A DNA stretch of 64,000 nucleotides, taken from NCBI RefSeq assembly GCF_000720475.1, contig NZ_JOAP01000015.1, positions 1 to 64,000 of the forward strand, read 5' to 3'. Numbering within the stretch: the first letter of the stretch is position 1; each line of letters opens with the position of its first letter. Under the pieces are notes generated by a model, which was not told where the DNA came from, made no database searches, and saw only the letters and a program-made list of their open reading frames with translations. Shown here in pieces: positions 32,216-40,497 of the stretch. Source of the stretch: Streptomyces aureocirculatus (GTDB lineage: Bacteria; Actinomycetota; Actinomycetes; Streptomycetales; Streptomycetaceae). The position numbers and the translations under genes are program-made.

Positions 32216-33032
32216 GTGGACGCGGCCGCGCGGGCCGCGCTGCTGCGGGACCTGTTGAGCCTGCGCCGGGAACCGCACCTCGGTGTCCTGCTCGACAACA
32301 CCCCCGAGTACCCGCTGTGGCTGAGCGCCGCGGCACTCGCGGGGGCGGCCGTCGCCGGTGTCAACCCGACGCGGCGCGGCACCGAACTCGCCCACGACAT
32401 CCTGCACACCGACTGCCAGGTCCTGGTGACCCAACGGGCGCACCCGCCGCTGCTCGCCGGGCTCGACCTGACCCGGCGTACGGATCCTGGTCACCGACAC
32501 CACCGCGTACGCGGAACTGCTCGCGCCCTACGAGGGCGCGGCGCCAGAGCCGTCCCCCGCGGCCCGCCCCGGCAGCCGCATGCTCCTCTACTTCACCTCG
32601 GGGTCGACGGGCGCGCCCGAGGCGGCCCTGTGCAGCCGGTGGCGGCTCGCGGCGGCCGGACGTTCCCTCGTGACGCACTTCGGCGTACGCCGCGACGACG
32701 TCCACTACATCTGCGTGCCCATGTTCCACGGCAACGCGGTGATCGCCGACTGCGCGTCCGCGCTCGCCGCGGGCGCCGGGGTGGCGCTGCGGCGCCGCTT
32801 CTCCGCGTCCGGATTCCGCACCGGCGTACGGGACTTCGGAGCCACGTACTTCACCTGTGTGGGCCTCGCCGTGCAGTACATCCTCGCCACGCCCGCCCAC
32901 GCCGACGACCGTGCGCACGCGCTGCGCGTCGACGGCGACGACCTCCGCTGCGCGGGGCCGGTGTGGTGGCGAGTGGGTGGGTGGTTGGTGCGGCGCGGGT
33001 TGGTGCGGGGTGACGGGCGGGTGGGTGGGTAA
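32216..33032 (+). pseudogene. Decayed AMP-dependent acyl-CoA ligase
   Basis: Two frames together read as an acyl-CoA synthetase: HLGVLLDNTPEYPLWLSAAA and AAVAGVNPTRRGTELAHDIL in the first, then RILVTDTTAYAELLAPYEGA, MLLYFTSGSTGAPEAALCSR (the ATP-binding motif) and DFGATYFTCVGLAVQYILAT in the second. There are three lesions: about 35 N-terminal residues are missing before the GTG, there is a frameshift near 32475, and homology stops at about 32955, where a GGTGGGT-rich tail replaces the C-terminal two-thirds. It cannot encode an active enzyme. Confidence 0.85.
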
Positions 33033-33093
33033 CCGCCGCGGAGCGGACGGCGAGGCGATACGCCCGGCAACGGGCGCCGACTACCGTGCCTCC

Positions 33094-34404
33094 GTGGAAC
33101 GGACCAGCGTATGGGCAGCCCTGCGGGACCACCGCTACCTGACGGGCCCCGCCCCGTGGCGGGCAGCAGGCTACGTGACGGCAGGCGCCCCCCTGGGCGC
33201 CCTACTGCTCGCGTTCCTGGCGACCGCCCTGGTCACAGGCATCACCCTCACAGTAGTGGCCGTAGGCCTCCCCCTCCTCCTGCTCCTCGCCCTGACGGGC
33301 CTCCCCGTCGCCGCCCTGGAGCGCAGGCGCCTGCGCCCGGTGGACCCGGCCCCCGCACCGAGCCCCCACCTCGCCCCCGGCACCCCCGGCCTCACCGCCT
33401 GGCTCCGGCTGCGCCTGCGCGAACAGGCGACGTGGCGCGAGCTGGCGTACACCGTCCTGATGGCGTTCGTCCTGTGGCCCCTTGACCTGGCGGTGGCCGC
33501 CTGCACCCTGGCCCTGCCCGCCCTCCTCGCCATCGCCCCGGCCCACCTCGCGCTCGCGGGCGGCCCGGACTCCGGCGGCGTACGACCCGCCAAGGTGTGG
33601 CTTGTCGACAGCTACCCGGCCGCCTGCGGCACCGCGGCACTCGGCCTCGTCCTGCTCCTCGTACTCCTGCACCCGCTCGGCGCGTACGCCGCAGCCCGCG
33701 CCGCCCTCGCCCGGCTCCTGCTCGCCCCGCGCGAGACCGAGGCCCGGGCGCGGCTCGCCGAGGTGACCCGCTCACGGGCCCGTCTCGTCACCGCCTTCGA
33801 AGCCGAACGCCGCCGGATCGAGCGGGACCTGCACGACGGCGCGCAGCAGCGCCTCGTCGCCCTGAGCATGAGCCTCGGCCTGGCCCGTCTCGACGCCGAA
33901 CCGGGCGGCCCGCTCGCGCAGCGCCTCGCCGTCGCGCACGGCGAGGCCGACGCCGTCCTCGCCGAGCTGCGCGAACTCATCCGCGGCATCCACCCCCAGG
34001 TGCTCGCCGACTACGGCCTGCCCGCGGCCGTCGAGGACGCGGCGGACCGCTCCCCGGTGCCCGTGGACACCGACGCCGAACTGCCGAGGCTGCCCGAACC
34101 CGTGGAGTCCGCCGGGTACTTCGCGGTCCGCGAGGCCCTGGCCAACGTCGCCCGGCACAGCGGAGCGACCCGCGCCGCCGTGCACGCCCGGCACACCGGC
34201 GACCGCCTCCGGATCACCGTCCGCGACAACGGCACCGGAGGCGCGGACCCGGCGGGCGGCACCGGCCTCACCGGCCTCGCCGACCGGCTCGCCGTCCTCG
34301 ATGGCACACTGACCGTCACCAGCCCGCCCGGTGGCCCCACCGTCCTGACCTTGGAGATCCCGTGCCTCCCGCGCCCGTCGAGCGGTCCCGCGCCCACCGT
34401 GTAG
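33094..34404 (+). CDS. NarL/DesK-type sensor histidine kinase
   Basis: A 436-residue membrane kinase. The N-terminal half has four hydrophobic segments (about 24-72 and 118-205) and no extracellular domain of size. The dimerisation/phosphoacceptor helix is FEAERRRIERDLHDGAQQRL (His247), followed by an ATPase domain with FAVREALANVARHSGATRAA (N box) and VRDNGTGGADPAGGTGLTGL (G boxes). GTG 33094 is chosen as the start nearest the first helix. The response regulator gene begins inside its last 43 bases in another frame, so the pair is co-translated. Signal unknown; the short loops suggest membrane-stress sensing. Confidence 0.88.
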   Translation: MERTSVWAALRDHRYLTGPAPWRAAGYVTAGAPLGALLLAFLATALVTGITLTVVAVGLPLLLLLALTGLPVAALERRRLRPVDPAPAPSPHLAPGTPGLTAWLRLRLREQATWRELAYTVLMAFVLWPLDLAVAACTLALPALLAIAPAHLALAGGPDSGGVRPAKVWLVDSYPAACGTAALGLVLLLVLLHPLGAYAAARAALARLLLAPRETEARARLAEVTRSRARLVTAFEAERRRIERDLHDGAQQRLVALSMSLGLARLDAEPGGPLAQRLAVAHGEADAVLAELRELIRGIHPQVLADYGLPAAVEDAADRSPVPVDTDAELPRLPEPVESAGYFAVREALANVARHSGATRAAVHARHTGDRLRITVRDNGTGGADPAGGTGLTGLADRLAVLDGTLTVTSPPGGPTVLTLEIPCLPRPSSGPAPTV

Positions 34405-35036
34405 TCCTCGCCGAGGACAGCGTGCTGCTGCGCGAAGGGCTCGTCGGCGTGCTCGGCCGCTTCGGGCACGAGGTGGTCGCGGCGGTCGGTGACGCGCAGG
34501 CGCTGCGGGATGCCGTGGCCACGTACGCGCCGGACGTCGTCGTCACCGACGTACGGATGCCGCCCGGCTTCAAGGACGAGGGGCTGCGTGCCGCGATCGC
34601 CCTGCGCGAGGAACGCCCCGGCCTGCCGGTGCTCGTGCTCAGCCAGTACGTCCAGCGGTCGTACGCCGCCGAGTTGCTGGACACCGGGGACGGCGGCGGC
34701 GTCGGCTACCTCCTGAAGGACCGCGTCGGGCAGGTCGAGCAGTTCGTCGACGCGTTCACCCGGGTCGCGGAGGGCGGCACGGTCGTGGACCCTGAAGTCG
34801 TACGCCAACTGCTGCGGCACCGGCGCGATCCCCTCGAACGCCTCACGCCCCGGGAGCGCGAGGTGCTCGCGCTCGTCGCCGAGGGCCGGTCGAACGCCGC
34901 CATCGCCGCCGAACTCGTCGTCACGGAGGCGGCGGTGGGCAAACACGTCGGCAACATCCTCGCCAAACTCGACCTGCCGCCCGCCGACGGCACCCACCGC
35001 AGGGTCCTCGCCGTCCTCGCCTTCCTCCGGGCATGA
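34362..35036 (+). CDS. LuxR/NarL-family response regulator
   Basis: A 224-residue partner of the kinase. The receiver domain has acidic residues in RVVLAEDSVLLREGLVGVLG, the phosphorylated Asp in DVVVTDVRMPPGFKDEG, and the conserved Lys in VGYLLKDRVGQVEQFVDAFT. The C-terminal helix-turn-helix reads ERLTPREREVLALVAEGRSN AAIAAELVVTEAAVGKHVGN. GTG 34362 lies within the end of the kinase gene. The stop codon falls in the first of three 15-bp repeats (35029-35072). Confidence 0.9.
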   Translation: MPPAPVERSRAHRVVLAEDSVLLREGLVGVLGRFGHEVVAAVGDAQALRDAVATYAPDVVVTDVRMPPGFKDEGLRAAIALREERPGLPVLVLSQYVQRSYAAELLDTGDGGGVGYLLKDRVGQVEQFVDAFTRVAEGGTVVDPEVVRQLLRHRRDPLERLTPREREVLALVAEGRSNAAIAAELVVTEAAVGKHVGNILAKLDLPPADGTHRRVLAVLAFLRA

Positions 35037-35072
35037 GGTCTACGGGCATGAGGTCCACGGGCATAAGGACCT
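35029..35072. repeat. 15-bp tandem repeats at the end of the response-regulator gene
   Basis: GGGCATGAGGTCTAC, GGGCATGAGGTCCAC and the diverged GGGCATAAGGACCTG follow one another. The first contains the regulator's TGA stop. Confidence 0.8.
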
Positions 35073-35119
35073 GAGGACGCGAGCGGGTCGGCGTGTACGT
35101 CCTCGACTACGATCCCGGC

Positions 35120-35407
35120 ATGAGCGACCCCGCCCAACACCCGGTCCGCACAGGCCCGACCCCGCGCCAGGCCCGGCGGCTGCGCGTCACCGCCGCGGCG
35201 GTCCTGATGTCCGTGGCGGCGGTACTGCTCGGCATCCGGCTCGCGAGCCGGTCGTCCGTCCTGGTCGTGGGCGTGTACGGGCTGCTGCTCATCCTCTGCG
35301 GCCTTGTCATCGAGCTCAGCAGGCGCGGCCGGACCAGGCTCGGCAGCTACCTCCTGGGCGCGGGACTCACCGCGGCCCTGCTCATGGACGCCGTCGTCCT
35401 GTCCTGA
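35120..35407 (+). CDS. Small membrane protein, unknown
   Basis: A 95-residue protein with a hydrophilic, Arg-rich N-terminus (MSDPAQHPVRTGPTPRQARR) and three hydrophobic segments (about 24-41, 48-64, 74-93). I do not recognise a family. ATG 35120 is taken; an in-frame GTG at 35093 has no better ribosome site. It lies 83 bp after the response regulator on the same strand and could be a membrane partner of that two-component pair, but nothing in the sequence proves it. Confidence 0.65.
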   Translation: MSDPAQHPVRTGPTPRQARRLRVTAAAVLMSVAAVLLGIRLASRSSVLVVGVYGLLLILCGLVIELSRRGRTRLGSYLLGAGLTAALLMDAVVLS

Positions 35408-35428
35408 GCCCCGCCCGCGCGGGCGGCG

Positions 35429-36295
35429 TCAGCACCGGCGGTACACGTACCCGCTCTCCCCGGCCGGCCGCACATCGCGGTCGCGAAGCACCACGGACAG
35501 CTTCTTGCCCCAGTCGCGGCACGCCGCGTCGTAGCCCTTGTGCTCGTACTCGATGTCGAAGACCTTCCGGTCGTACGCCGACGCGAAGTCCCCGCACTCG
35601 TCGTACTGTCCGCACTCCTCGACGACCGCGAAGTCGAACCCGACCCGCTTGTCGAGGAGTTCGGCGGTGTTCTTCTGCGCGATGGCGAGCCCCTTGTCGT
35701 GGGCCCTGCGGACGAGGAGCCGCGCGAAGGCCGCCGCGTCGTCGGTGTCGAGGAGGTCGTCGGAGCGGGCATAGGAGTCGAGGTTGTCGGGCTCGACGGC
35801 GTCGAAGCCGGAGCGCGCGCAGCCGTCGATCCAGGGGCCGACGACGCCGAGCAGTTCCTTGCGCTTGGCGGCGGTGGAGATGTCGAGCAGCGGCTCGTTC
35901 CAGTCCTCGTCGATCACCGGGTCGCCGTCGTCGTCGCGCAGGACCAGGTCGGGGTGCTTGTCGTCCCACCAGGCGGCGGCCTTCTTGCCGGGCTGGGCCT
36001 GGAAGGCGTTGACGTAACAGATGTTGTAGCGGCCGGGCGCGGGCTTCGCGGAGCGGTCGCGGGAGACCGCGCGCACGCCGCCGGGGGGTGCGTAGGCGCC
36101 GCCCAGTTGGTAGTCGAAGGCCATGGCGGGACGCGGCAGACGCGGGGCGGCGGTGTCCTCGGCGGTGTCGGAGCGCTTGTCGGGCTGCTTGTCGGACTCC
36201 GTGCCGGACTCCGTGCCGGACTCCGTGCCGGACGAGCAGCCGGTGAGCACCGCGAGGGCGGTGACGAGCGCGAGGACCGTACGGTGGGTGAGCAT
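35429..36295 (-). CDS. GH114 endo-alpha-1,4-polygalactosaminidase-like lipoprotein
   Basis: A 288-residue secreted glycosidase with lipobox LAVLTGCSSG, so tethered outside the cell. After a Thr/Glu/Ser spacer (three GTES units) the GH114 barrel begins AMAFDYQLGGAYAPPGGVRA, with the catalytic acidic residues expected in GFDAVEPDNLDSYARSDDLL and RVGFDFAVVEECGQYDECGD. Family members cut alpha-1,4-linked galactosamine polymers such as those in microbial biofilm matrices. Its target here is unknown. It is 73 bp downstream of the thioesterase gene on the same strand, with its own AGGA ribosome site. Confidence 0.85.
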   Translation of the reverse strand: MLTHRTVLALVTALAVLTGCSSGTESGTESGTESDKQPDKRSDTAEDTAAPRLPRPAMAFDYQLGGAYAPPGGVRAVSRDRSAKPAPGRYNICYVNAFQAQPGKKAAAWWDDKHPDLVLRDDDGDPVIDEDWNEPLLDISTAAKRKELLGVVGPWIDGCARSGFDAVEPDNLDSYARSDDLLDTDDAAAFARLLVRRAHDKGLAIAQKNTAELLDKRVGFDFAVVEECGQYDECGDFASAYDRKVFDIEYEHKGYDAACRDWGKKLSVVLRDRDVRPAGESGYVYRRC

Positions 36296-36368
36296 CTGGC
36301 CGTCCTGTTGTTCCGTGCCTTTTGTGCCGTGGTGCGGCGCCTGCTCCAGTGTGCCCCGCCCGGTACCG

Positions 36369-37097
36369 TCAGCCCGCCCGCAGGGTCTCCTCGATGGCGG
36401 CGAAGGGCGGGTCGTCGGCCAGGTAGAAGTGCCCGCCCGGCCGGGAGAGGAACGTGAACGGGCCGCGGGTCGCCTCCCGCCAGGCGGTGGCCTGCTCGGT
36501 GGTGACGCGCACGTCCTCGACACCGGCGAGGGCGGTGACGGGGCAGTCGAGCGGCGCGTCCCGCGGGCCCGCGTACCCCGCGACCATGCGGAAGTCGGCC
36601 CGTACGTAGGGAAGCACCAGCTCCAGGAACGCCGGGTTGTCGAGGAGTTCGGCGTCGGTGCCGCCGAGGCGGGACAGCAGCGCGAGGACGGCCTCGTCGT
36701 CGATCTCGGCGACCCGCTCCGGGGAGCCCTGCGCGAGGTGCGGGGCACGGGCGGCGGAGGCGAAGAGATGACTCACGGCCGCGCCCCCGGCCTGCCAGAC
36801 CCTGGCCACCTCGTACGCGACGGCGGCCCCCATGCTGTGCCCGAAGAACATCGTGGGCCGCCCGTCCGGCAGCGGCCGCACCTCCCGCGCGATGTCCCTG
36901 GCCAACTGCGTCAGGTCGGTGGCGGGCGGCTCACCGATGCGGTGCGCACGCCCCGGATAGCACACGGAGTGCACCTCGATGTCCGGGAGCGCCTTGCTCC
37001 ACGGCCGGAAGAAGTAGGGCGAGCCCCCCGCGTGCGGAAAGCACACGAGCCGCGCCGCGGCGAAGGGCCGCCGCTCGACGATCTCCGTCCACTCCAT
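36369..37097 (-). CDS. Type II thioesterase (alpha/beta hydrolase)
   Basis: A 242-residue thioesterase of the kind that clears misprimed carrier proteins in PKS/NRPS assembly lines. The oxyanion segment is LVCFPHAGGSPYFFRPWSKA, the nucleophile is in TMFFGHSMGAAVAYEVARVW, and the catalytic His is in FLSRPGGHFYLADDPPFAAI. Start ATG 37097 follows GGGGGGAGAG. No PKS or NRPS gene is in the window, so it is an orphan here and may serve a distant cluster. Confidence 0.88.
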   Translation of the reverse strand: MEWTEIVERRPFAAARLVCFPHAGGSPYFFRPWSKALPDIEVHSVCYPGRAHRIGEPPATDLTQLARDIAREVRPLPDGRPTMFFGHSMGAAVAYEVARVWQAGGAAVSHLFASAARAPHLAQGSPERVAEIDDEAVLALLSRLGGTDAELLDNPAFLELVLPYVRADFRMVAGYAGPRDAPLDCPVTALAGVEDVRVTTEQATAWREATRGPFTFLSRPGGHFYLADDPPFAAIEETLRAG

Positions 37098-37199
37098 GCT
37101 GTCTCTCCCCCCGGAACCGGCACCGCGGCCGGTGTACGAACGCATGTCTGCTCTGTTCGTTCATGATTTCACAGCGGGGTGCCCGCGGGGGAAACGCGA

Positions 37200-37229
37200 A
37201 GGGCGCCCCCGGTGATCGGGAGCGCCCTT
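37200..37229 (-). terminator. Hairpin after tRNA-Lys copy 2
   Basis: AAGGGCGCCCCCGGTGATC and GGGAGCGCCCTT form a stem with a short loop (AAGGGCGC/GCGCCCTT arms), 36 bp past the tRNA 3' end on the minus strand. It is also upstream of the thioesterase gene. Confidence 0.65.
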
Positions 37230-37264
37230 CGAAGTCAGCCGCAGGTCGATGACCTGCTCGCTCG

Positions 37265-37338
37265 TGCGCCGCCAGGGACTCGAACCCCGGACCCGCTGAT
37301 TAAGAGTCAGCTGCTCTAACCAACTGAGCTAGCGGCGC
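37265..37338 (-). tRNA. tRNA-Lys (anticodon CTT), copy 2
   Basis: Identical over all 74 positions to the copies at 28463 and 52711: anticodon arm CTGACTCTTAATCAG, T loop TTCGAGT, perfect seven-base acceptor stem, no encoded CCA. Its downstream hairpin differs from theirs (GGGCGC/GCGCCC at 37200-37229). It lies 61 bp downstream of the IclR gene's stop, on the same strand. Confidence 0.97.
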
Positions 37339-37399
37339 CTGCTGACGGGAAAATAATACCTGGTCCCGGGGGGTGCTCAAAACCGAACGCCACCCGGCG

Positions 37400-38158
37400 C
37401 TAGATCGCCAGGGAGAGCAGGACCGGTGCCGCCTTCCTGTTCAGGGTCTCCGCGGCCGCGCGCAGGCGGTGGGCGTCCGCGACCGGCAGGGAGAGGGCCA
37501 GGGAGCCGACCGTGGCGCCCGCGGTGATCGGGACGGCGGCGCAGACCGTGCCGACGGCGTACTCCTGGAGGTCGAGGACCGGGACCGTGGGGGCCTGGGC
37601 GTCGAGGTTGCTCAGCAGGACGCGTTCGTTCGTGATGGTGCGGGAGGTGAGGCGGGCCATCTTGTGGCGGGACAGGTGGTCCCTGCGGGCGTCGAGGTCG
37701 AGCTGGCCGAGCAGGCTCTTGCCGACGGCGCTGGCGTGGGCGGAGACCCGGAAGTCCACCCATTCGTTGACCTTCGGCGCCCGCGGGCCGTCCGCGAAGT
37801 CCGTGACCCGGATCTCCCCGTCCACATAGCGGCTGACGTAGACCGCGGCGCCCAGGGTGTCCCGCAGGCCGCCGAGGGTGTGCCGCAGCTTCTCCCGCAG
37901 CGCCTGGGCGCGGTCGTGGGCGGAGCCGAGGCGGGTGAGCGAGGCGCCCGTGACATACGCGCCGTCGGTGACCTGCTCGACGTACCCCTCGCGGCGCAGC
38001 ATGCGCAGGAGCGGCGTCAGCTCGGTGGGGTGCATTCCGCTCTGCCGGGCCAGGTCGGCCTCGCCGACGCCCGTGCCGCGGCGGGCGACGATCTCCAGGA
38101 CCCGCAAGGCGTGCTGCACCGACTGGTGCGCATCGGTCGGTTGGTGCGGCAGCGCCAC
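37400..38158 (-). CDS. IclR-family transcriptional regulator
   Basis: A 252-residue regulator with an N-terminal winged helix (SVQHALRVLEIVARRGTGVG; GMHPTELTPLLRMLRREGYV) and a C-terminal GAF-like effector domain (FRVSAHASAVGKSLLGQLDL; EYAVGTVCAAVPITAGATVG). Its gene follows the Ehu-type transporter operon on the same strand across a hairpin. A regulatory link with the importer or with the divergent catabolic genes is plausible from position alone. Start ATG 38158. Confidence 0.88.
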   Translation of the reverse strand: MALPHQPTDAHQSVQHALRVLEIVARRGTGVGEADLARQSGMHPTELTPLLRMLRREGYVEQVTDGAYVTGASLTRLGSAHDRAQALREKLRHTLGGLRDTLGAAVYVSRYVDGEIRVTDFADGPRAPKVNEWVDFRVSAHASAVGKSLLGQLDLDARRDHLSRHKMARLTSRTITNERVLLSNLDAQAPTVPVLDLQEYAVGTVCAAVPITAGATVGSLALSLPVADAHRLRAAAETLNRKAAPVLLSLAI

Positions 38159-38226
38159 GGCTTCCCCCCTTGGTTCAGCCTCGGTTCAGTCGGACTCTTC
38201 CACGATATCCGTCAAATAGGCCCTGG

Positions 38227-38279
38227 GTAGGGGGCGTCGGGTGTTTCCTCGGGACGGGTACCGCCCGACGCGCCCCTAC
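38227..38279 (-). terminator. Hairpin at the end of the Ehu operon
   Basis: GTAGGGGGCGTCGGG pairs with CCCGACGCGCCCCTAC (15 of 16 positions, one bulge) around a 22-base loop. It starts five bases beyond the ATPase stop codon and ends before the IclR start. Confidence 0.7.
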
Positions 38280-38283
38280 GGGT

Positions 38284-39099
38284 TCAGAGCACCGCCGACA
38301 AAAACTCCCTGGTCCGGTCGTGCTCGGGCGCCGTGAAGATCTTCTCCGGCGGCCCGGACTCGATCACCCGGCCCGAGTCGAACATCAGCACCTGGTCGGA
38401 GATGTCCCGGGCGAAGTTCATCTCGTGGGTGACGCAGAGCATCGTGATGTCCGTGGTGTGCGCGATGTCCCGCAGCACGTCGAGGACGCCCGCGACCAGC
38501 TCCGGGTCGAGCGCGGACGTCACCTCGTCCAGGAGCAGCACCTGCGGCCGCATCGCCAGGGCCCGCGCGATCGCCACCCGCTGCTGCTGGCCGCCGGACA
38601 ACTGCGTCGGGTAGGCGTCGCAGCGGTCGCCGAGCCCGACGAGGTCGAGCAGGTCGCGGGCCCGCTGCTCCGCCTCGTCCTTGGACAGGCCGAGGACGGT
38701 GACCGGCGCCTCCGTGATGTTGCGGAGCACCTTCATGTTCGGGAAGAGGTTGAACTGCTGGAAGACCATCCCGATGTTCTTGCGGACCTCGCGGATGTGC
38801 TTCTCGCCGGCCGGGACCAGCTTGCCGTTCCTCTCCTCGTGCGTCAGATACTCGCCGCCGACCTTGATCGTGCCCTCGTCCGGCTTGAGCAGGGTCATCA
38901 GGAGGCGCAGGATCGTCGTCTTGCCGGATCCCGACGGGCCGATCAGGGTCACGTGCTTGCCGGAGGCCACCGAGAAGTCCAGCTCGTCCAGGACCGTGTT
39001 CGACCCGAAGCGTTTGACGACCTTGTCGAAGCGGATCAGCTCGCTGCCGTCCACGGCCGGGTTCTGCTGTTCTTTGGTGAGGTTCGTGTCAGCGGACAA
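38284..39099 (-). CDS. ehuA: Ectoine-type ABC importer, ATP-binding protein
   Basis: A 271-residue polar-amino-acid-type ABC ATPase. Walker A is LIGPSGSGKTTILRLL, the Q-loop is MVFQQFNLFPNMKVLRNITE, the signature is LSGGQQQRVAIARALAMRP, Walker B is VLLLDEVTSALDPELVAG, and the H-loop is VTHEMNF. It is the last gene of the order binding protein, two permeases, ATPase. The ATG 39099 lies inside the end of the permease gene. The symbol follows the binding protein's resemblance to EhuB and is provisional. Confidence 0.85.
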   Translation of the reverse strand: MSADTNLTKEQQNPAVDGSELIRFDKVVKRFGSNTVLDELDFSVASGKHVTLIGPSGSGKTTILRLLMTLLKPDEGTIKVGGEYLTHEERNGKLVPAGEKHIREVRKNIGMVFQQFNLFPNMKVLRNITEAPVTVLGLSKDEAEQRARDLLDLVGLGDRCDAYPTQLSGGQQQRVAIARALAMRPQVLLLDEVTSALDPELVAGVLDVLRDIAHTTDITMLCVTHEMNFARDISDQVLMFDSGRVIESGPPEKIFTAPEHDRTREFLSAVL

Positions 39100-39754
39100 G
39101 ACGGCGCTCCAGGGCTCGCAGGAGGAGGGAGGACGGATAGGCGATGAGGATGAAGGCGACGCCGACCACGGTCAGTGCCTCCGTGTACTGGAAGCTCTGC
39201 GCGGCCTCCAGGCGCGAGCGCTGAAGCAGTTCGAGGACGCCGATGCTGGCGAGCAGCGGGGTGTCCTTGAGCATCGCGATGACGTAGTTGCCGAGCGCGG
39301 GGATCACCCGGCGCACGGCCTGCGGCAGGATCACCGCGGTCCAGGTGCGGGTGTAGGACAGGCTGAGCGCCTTGGCCGCCTCCCACTGCCCGACGGGCAC
39401 GGCCTCGATGCCCGCGCGGTAGACCTGCGCGGTGTACGTCGAATAGTGCAGGCCGATCGCGATGGTGCCGGTCGTCATCGCGGAGTACTGGATGTCCCAC
39501 TCGGGGAGCACGAAGTACAGGAAGAAGAGCTGCACGAGCAGCGGTGTGTTGCGGATGAACTCGGTGAGGATCCCGACCGGCCAGCGGACGAACCGGGTCG
39601 GCGCCCGGAAGGCCAGGGCCCAGAGCAGTCCGACCGAGAAGGATATGAGTGATCCGAGGGCGAGCACCTGGAGGGTGATGAGCAACCCGTCCCAGAAGTG
39701 CGGCATGAAGTCGGAGACGGCGCCCCAGTCCCACTTGTCGGTGCCGTTGTTCAT
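39089..39754 (-). CDS. ehuD: Ectoine-type ABC importer, permease EhuD-like
   Basis: A 221-residue His/Glu/Gln/Arg/opine-type permease with five hydrophobic helices. The coupling loop is GQWEAAKALSLSYTRTWTAV ILPQAVRRVIP. The N-terminus is WDWGAVSDFMPHFWDGLLIT. It starts at ATG 39754 overlapping the preceding permease stop by four bases and ends 11 bases into the ATPase gene. Confidence 0.85.
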   Translation of the reverse strand: MNNGTDKWDWGAVSDFMPHFWDGLLITLQVLALGSLISFSVGLLWALAFRAPTRFVRWPVGILTEFIRNTPLLVQLFFLYFVLPEWDIQYSAMTTGTIAIGLHYSTYTAQVYRAGIEAVPVGQWEAAKALSLSYTRTWTAVILPQAVRRVIPALGNYVIAMLKDTPLLASIGVLELLQRSRLEAAQSFQYTEALTVVGVAFILIAYPSSLLLRALERRLVR

Positions 39755-40497
39755 GACCCGCCACCCCCGCCGACGATGACTTTGTTCGATTCCGTGGTCG
39801 TCTTCCGGAGGTTGAGCCTGCGCATGACGCCGACGCCGGGTTCGGGCCGCTGCCCGATGCCCGCTTTGGCCCTGCGCTCAAGGACGCGCATGCCGCGCGT
39901 GAGGAGGAACGCGATGACGAAGTAGATGACGAGCGTGATCGAGTAGATCTCCGCGCTCTCGGTGGTCGCGAGCCGCACCAGATAGGCGGCGAAGGACACG
40001 TCACCGATGCCGAGCAGCGACACCAGGGCGGTGCCCTTGAGTAGTTCGATGAGCAGGTTGGAGAACGGCGGGATCATCTCGGGCACGGCCTGCGGCAGCA
40101 GGATGAGCCGCATCCGCTGCCAGGGCGTGAAGCTCAGCGCGACCCCCGCTTCGCGCTGCGCGGGAGCCACCGCGTTCAGGGCGCCGCGGACGACCTCGGC
40201 GCCGTAGGCCCCGTACGAGAGACCGAGTGCGAGCACCGCGGCCCACATCGGGACCAGCGCCCAGCCCGCGAGCTGCGGCAGGACGAAGAAGATCCAGAAC
40301 ATCAGGACGAGCGCCGAGGTGCCGCGGAAGATCTCGGTGTAGAACCCGGCGAAGAACCGCACCACACGCAGTCGGTGGGTGCGCGCCATGCCGACGCCGA
40401 ACGCCACCACGGTCGCGAGGGCCGCGCTGTAGAGGGTGAGCTGGACGGTGATCCAGATGCCGGGGAGTACCCAGTGTTCCCACAGTCCCGCTGTCAT
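39751..40497 (-). CDS. ehuC: Ectoine-type ABC importer, permease EhuC-like
   Basis: A 248-residue polar-amino-acid permease with five helices and coupling loop AQREAGVALSFTPWQRMRLI LLPQAVPEMIP. The C-terminal 30 residues are basic and end in a Gly run. ATG 40497 is chosen because it overlaps the binding-protein stop as ATGA; a GTG six bases earlier (40503) is possible. Confidence 0.85.
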   Translation of the reverse strand: MTAGLWEHWVLPGIWITVQLTLYSAALATVVAFGVGMARTHRLRVVRFFAGFYTEIFRGTSALVLMFWIFFVLPQLAGWALVPMWAAVLALGLSYGAYGAEVVRGALNAVAPAQREAGVALSFTPWQRMRLILLPQAVPEMIPPFSNLLIELLKGTALVSLLGIGDVSFAAYLVRLATTESAEIYSITLVIYFVIAFLLTRGMRVLERRAKAGIGQRPEPGVGVMRRLNLRKTTTESNKVIVGGGGGS

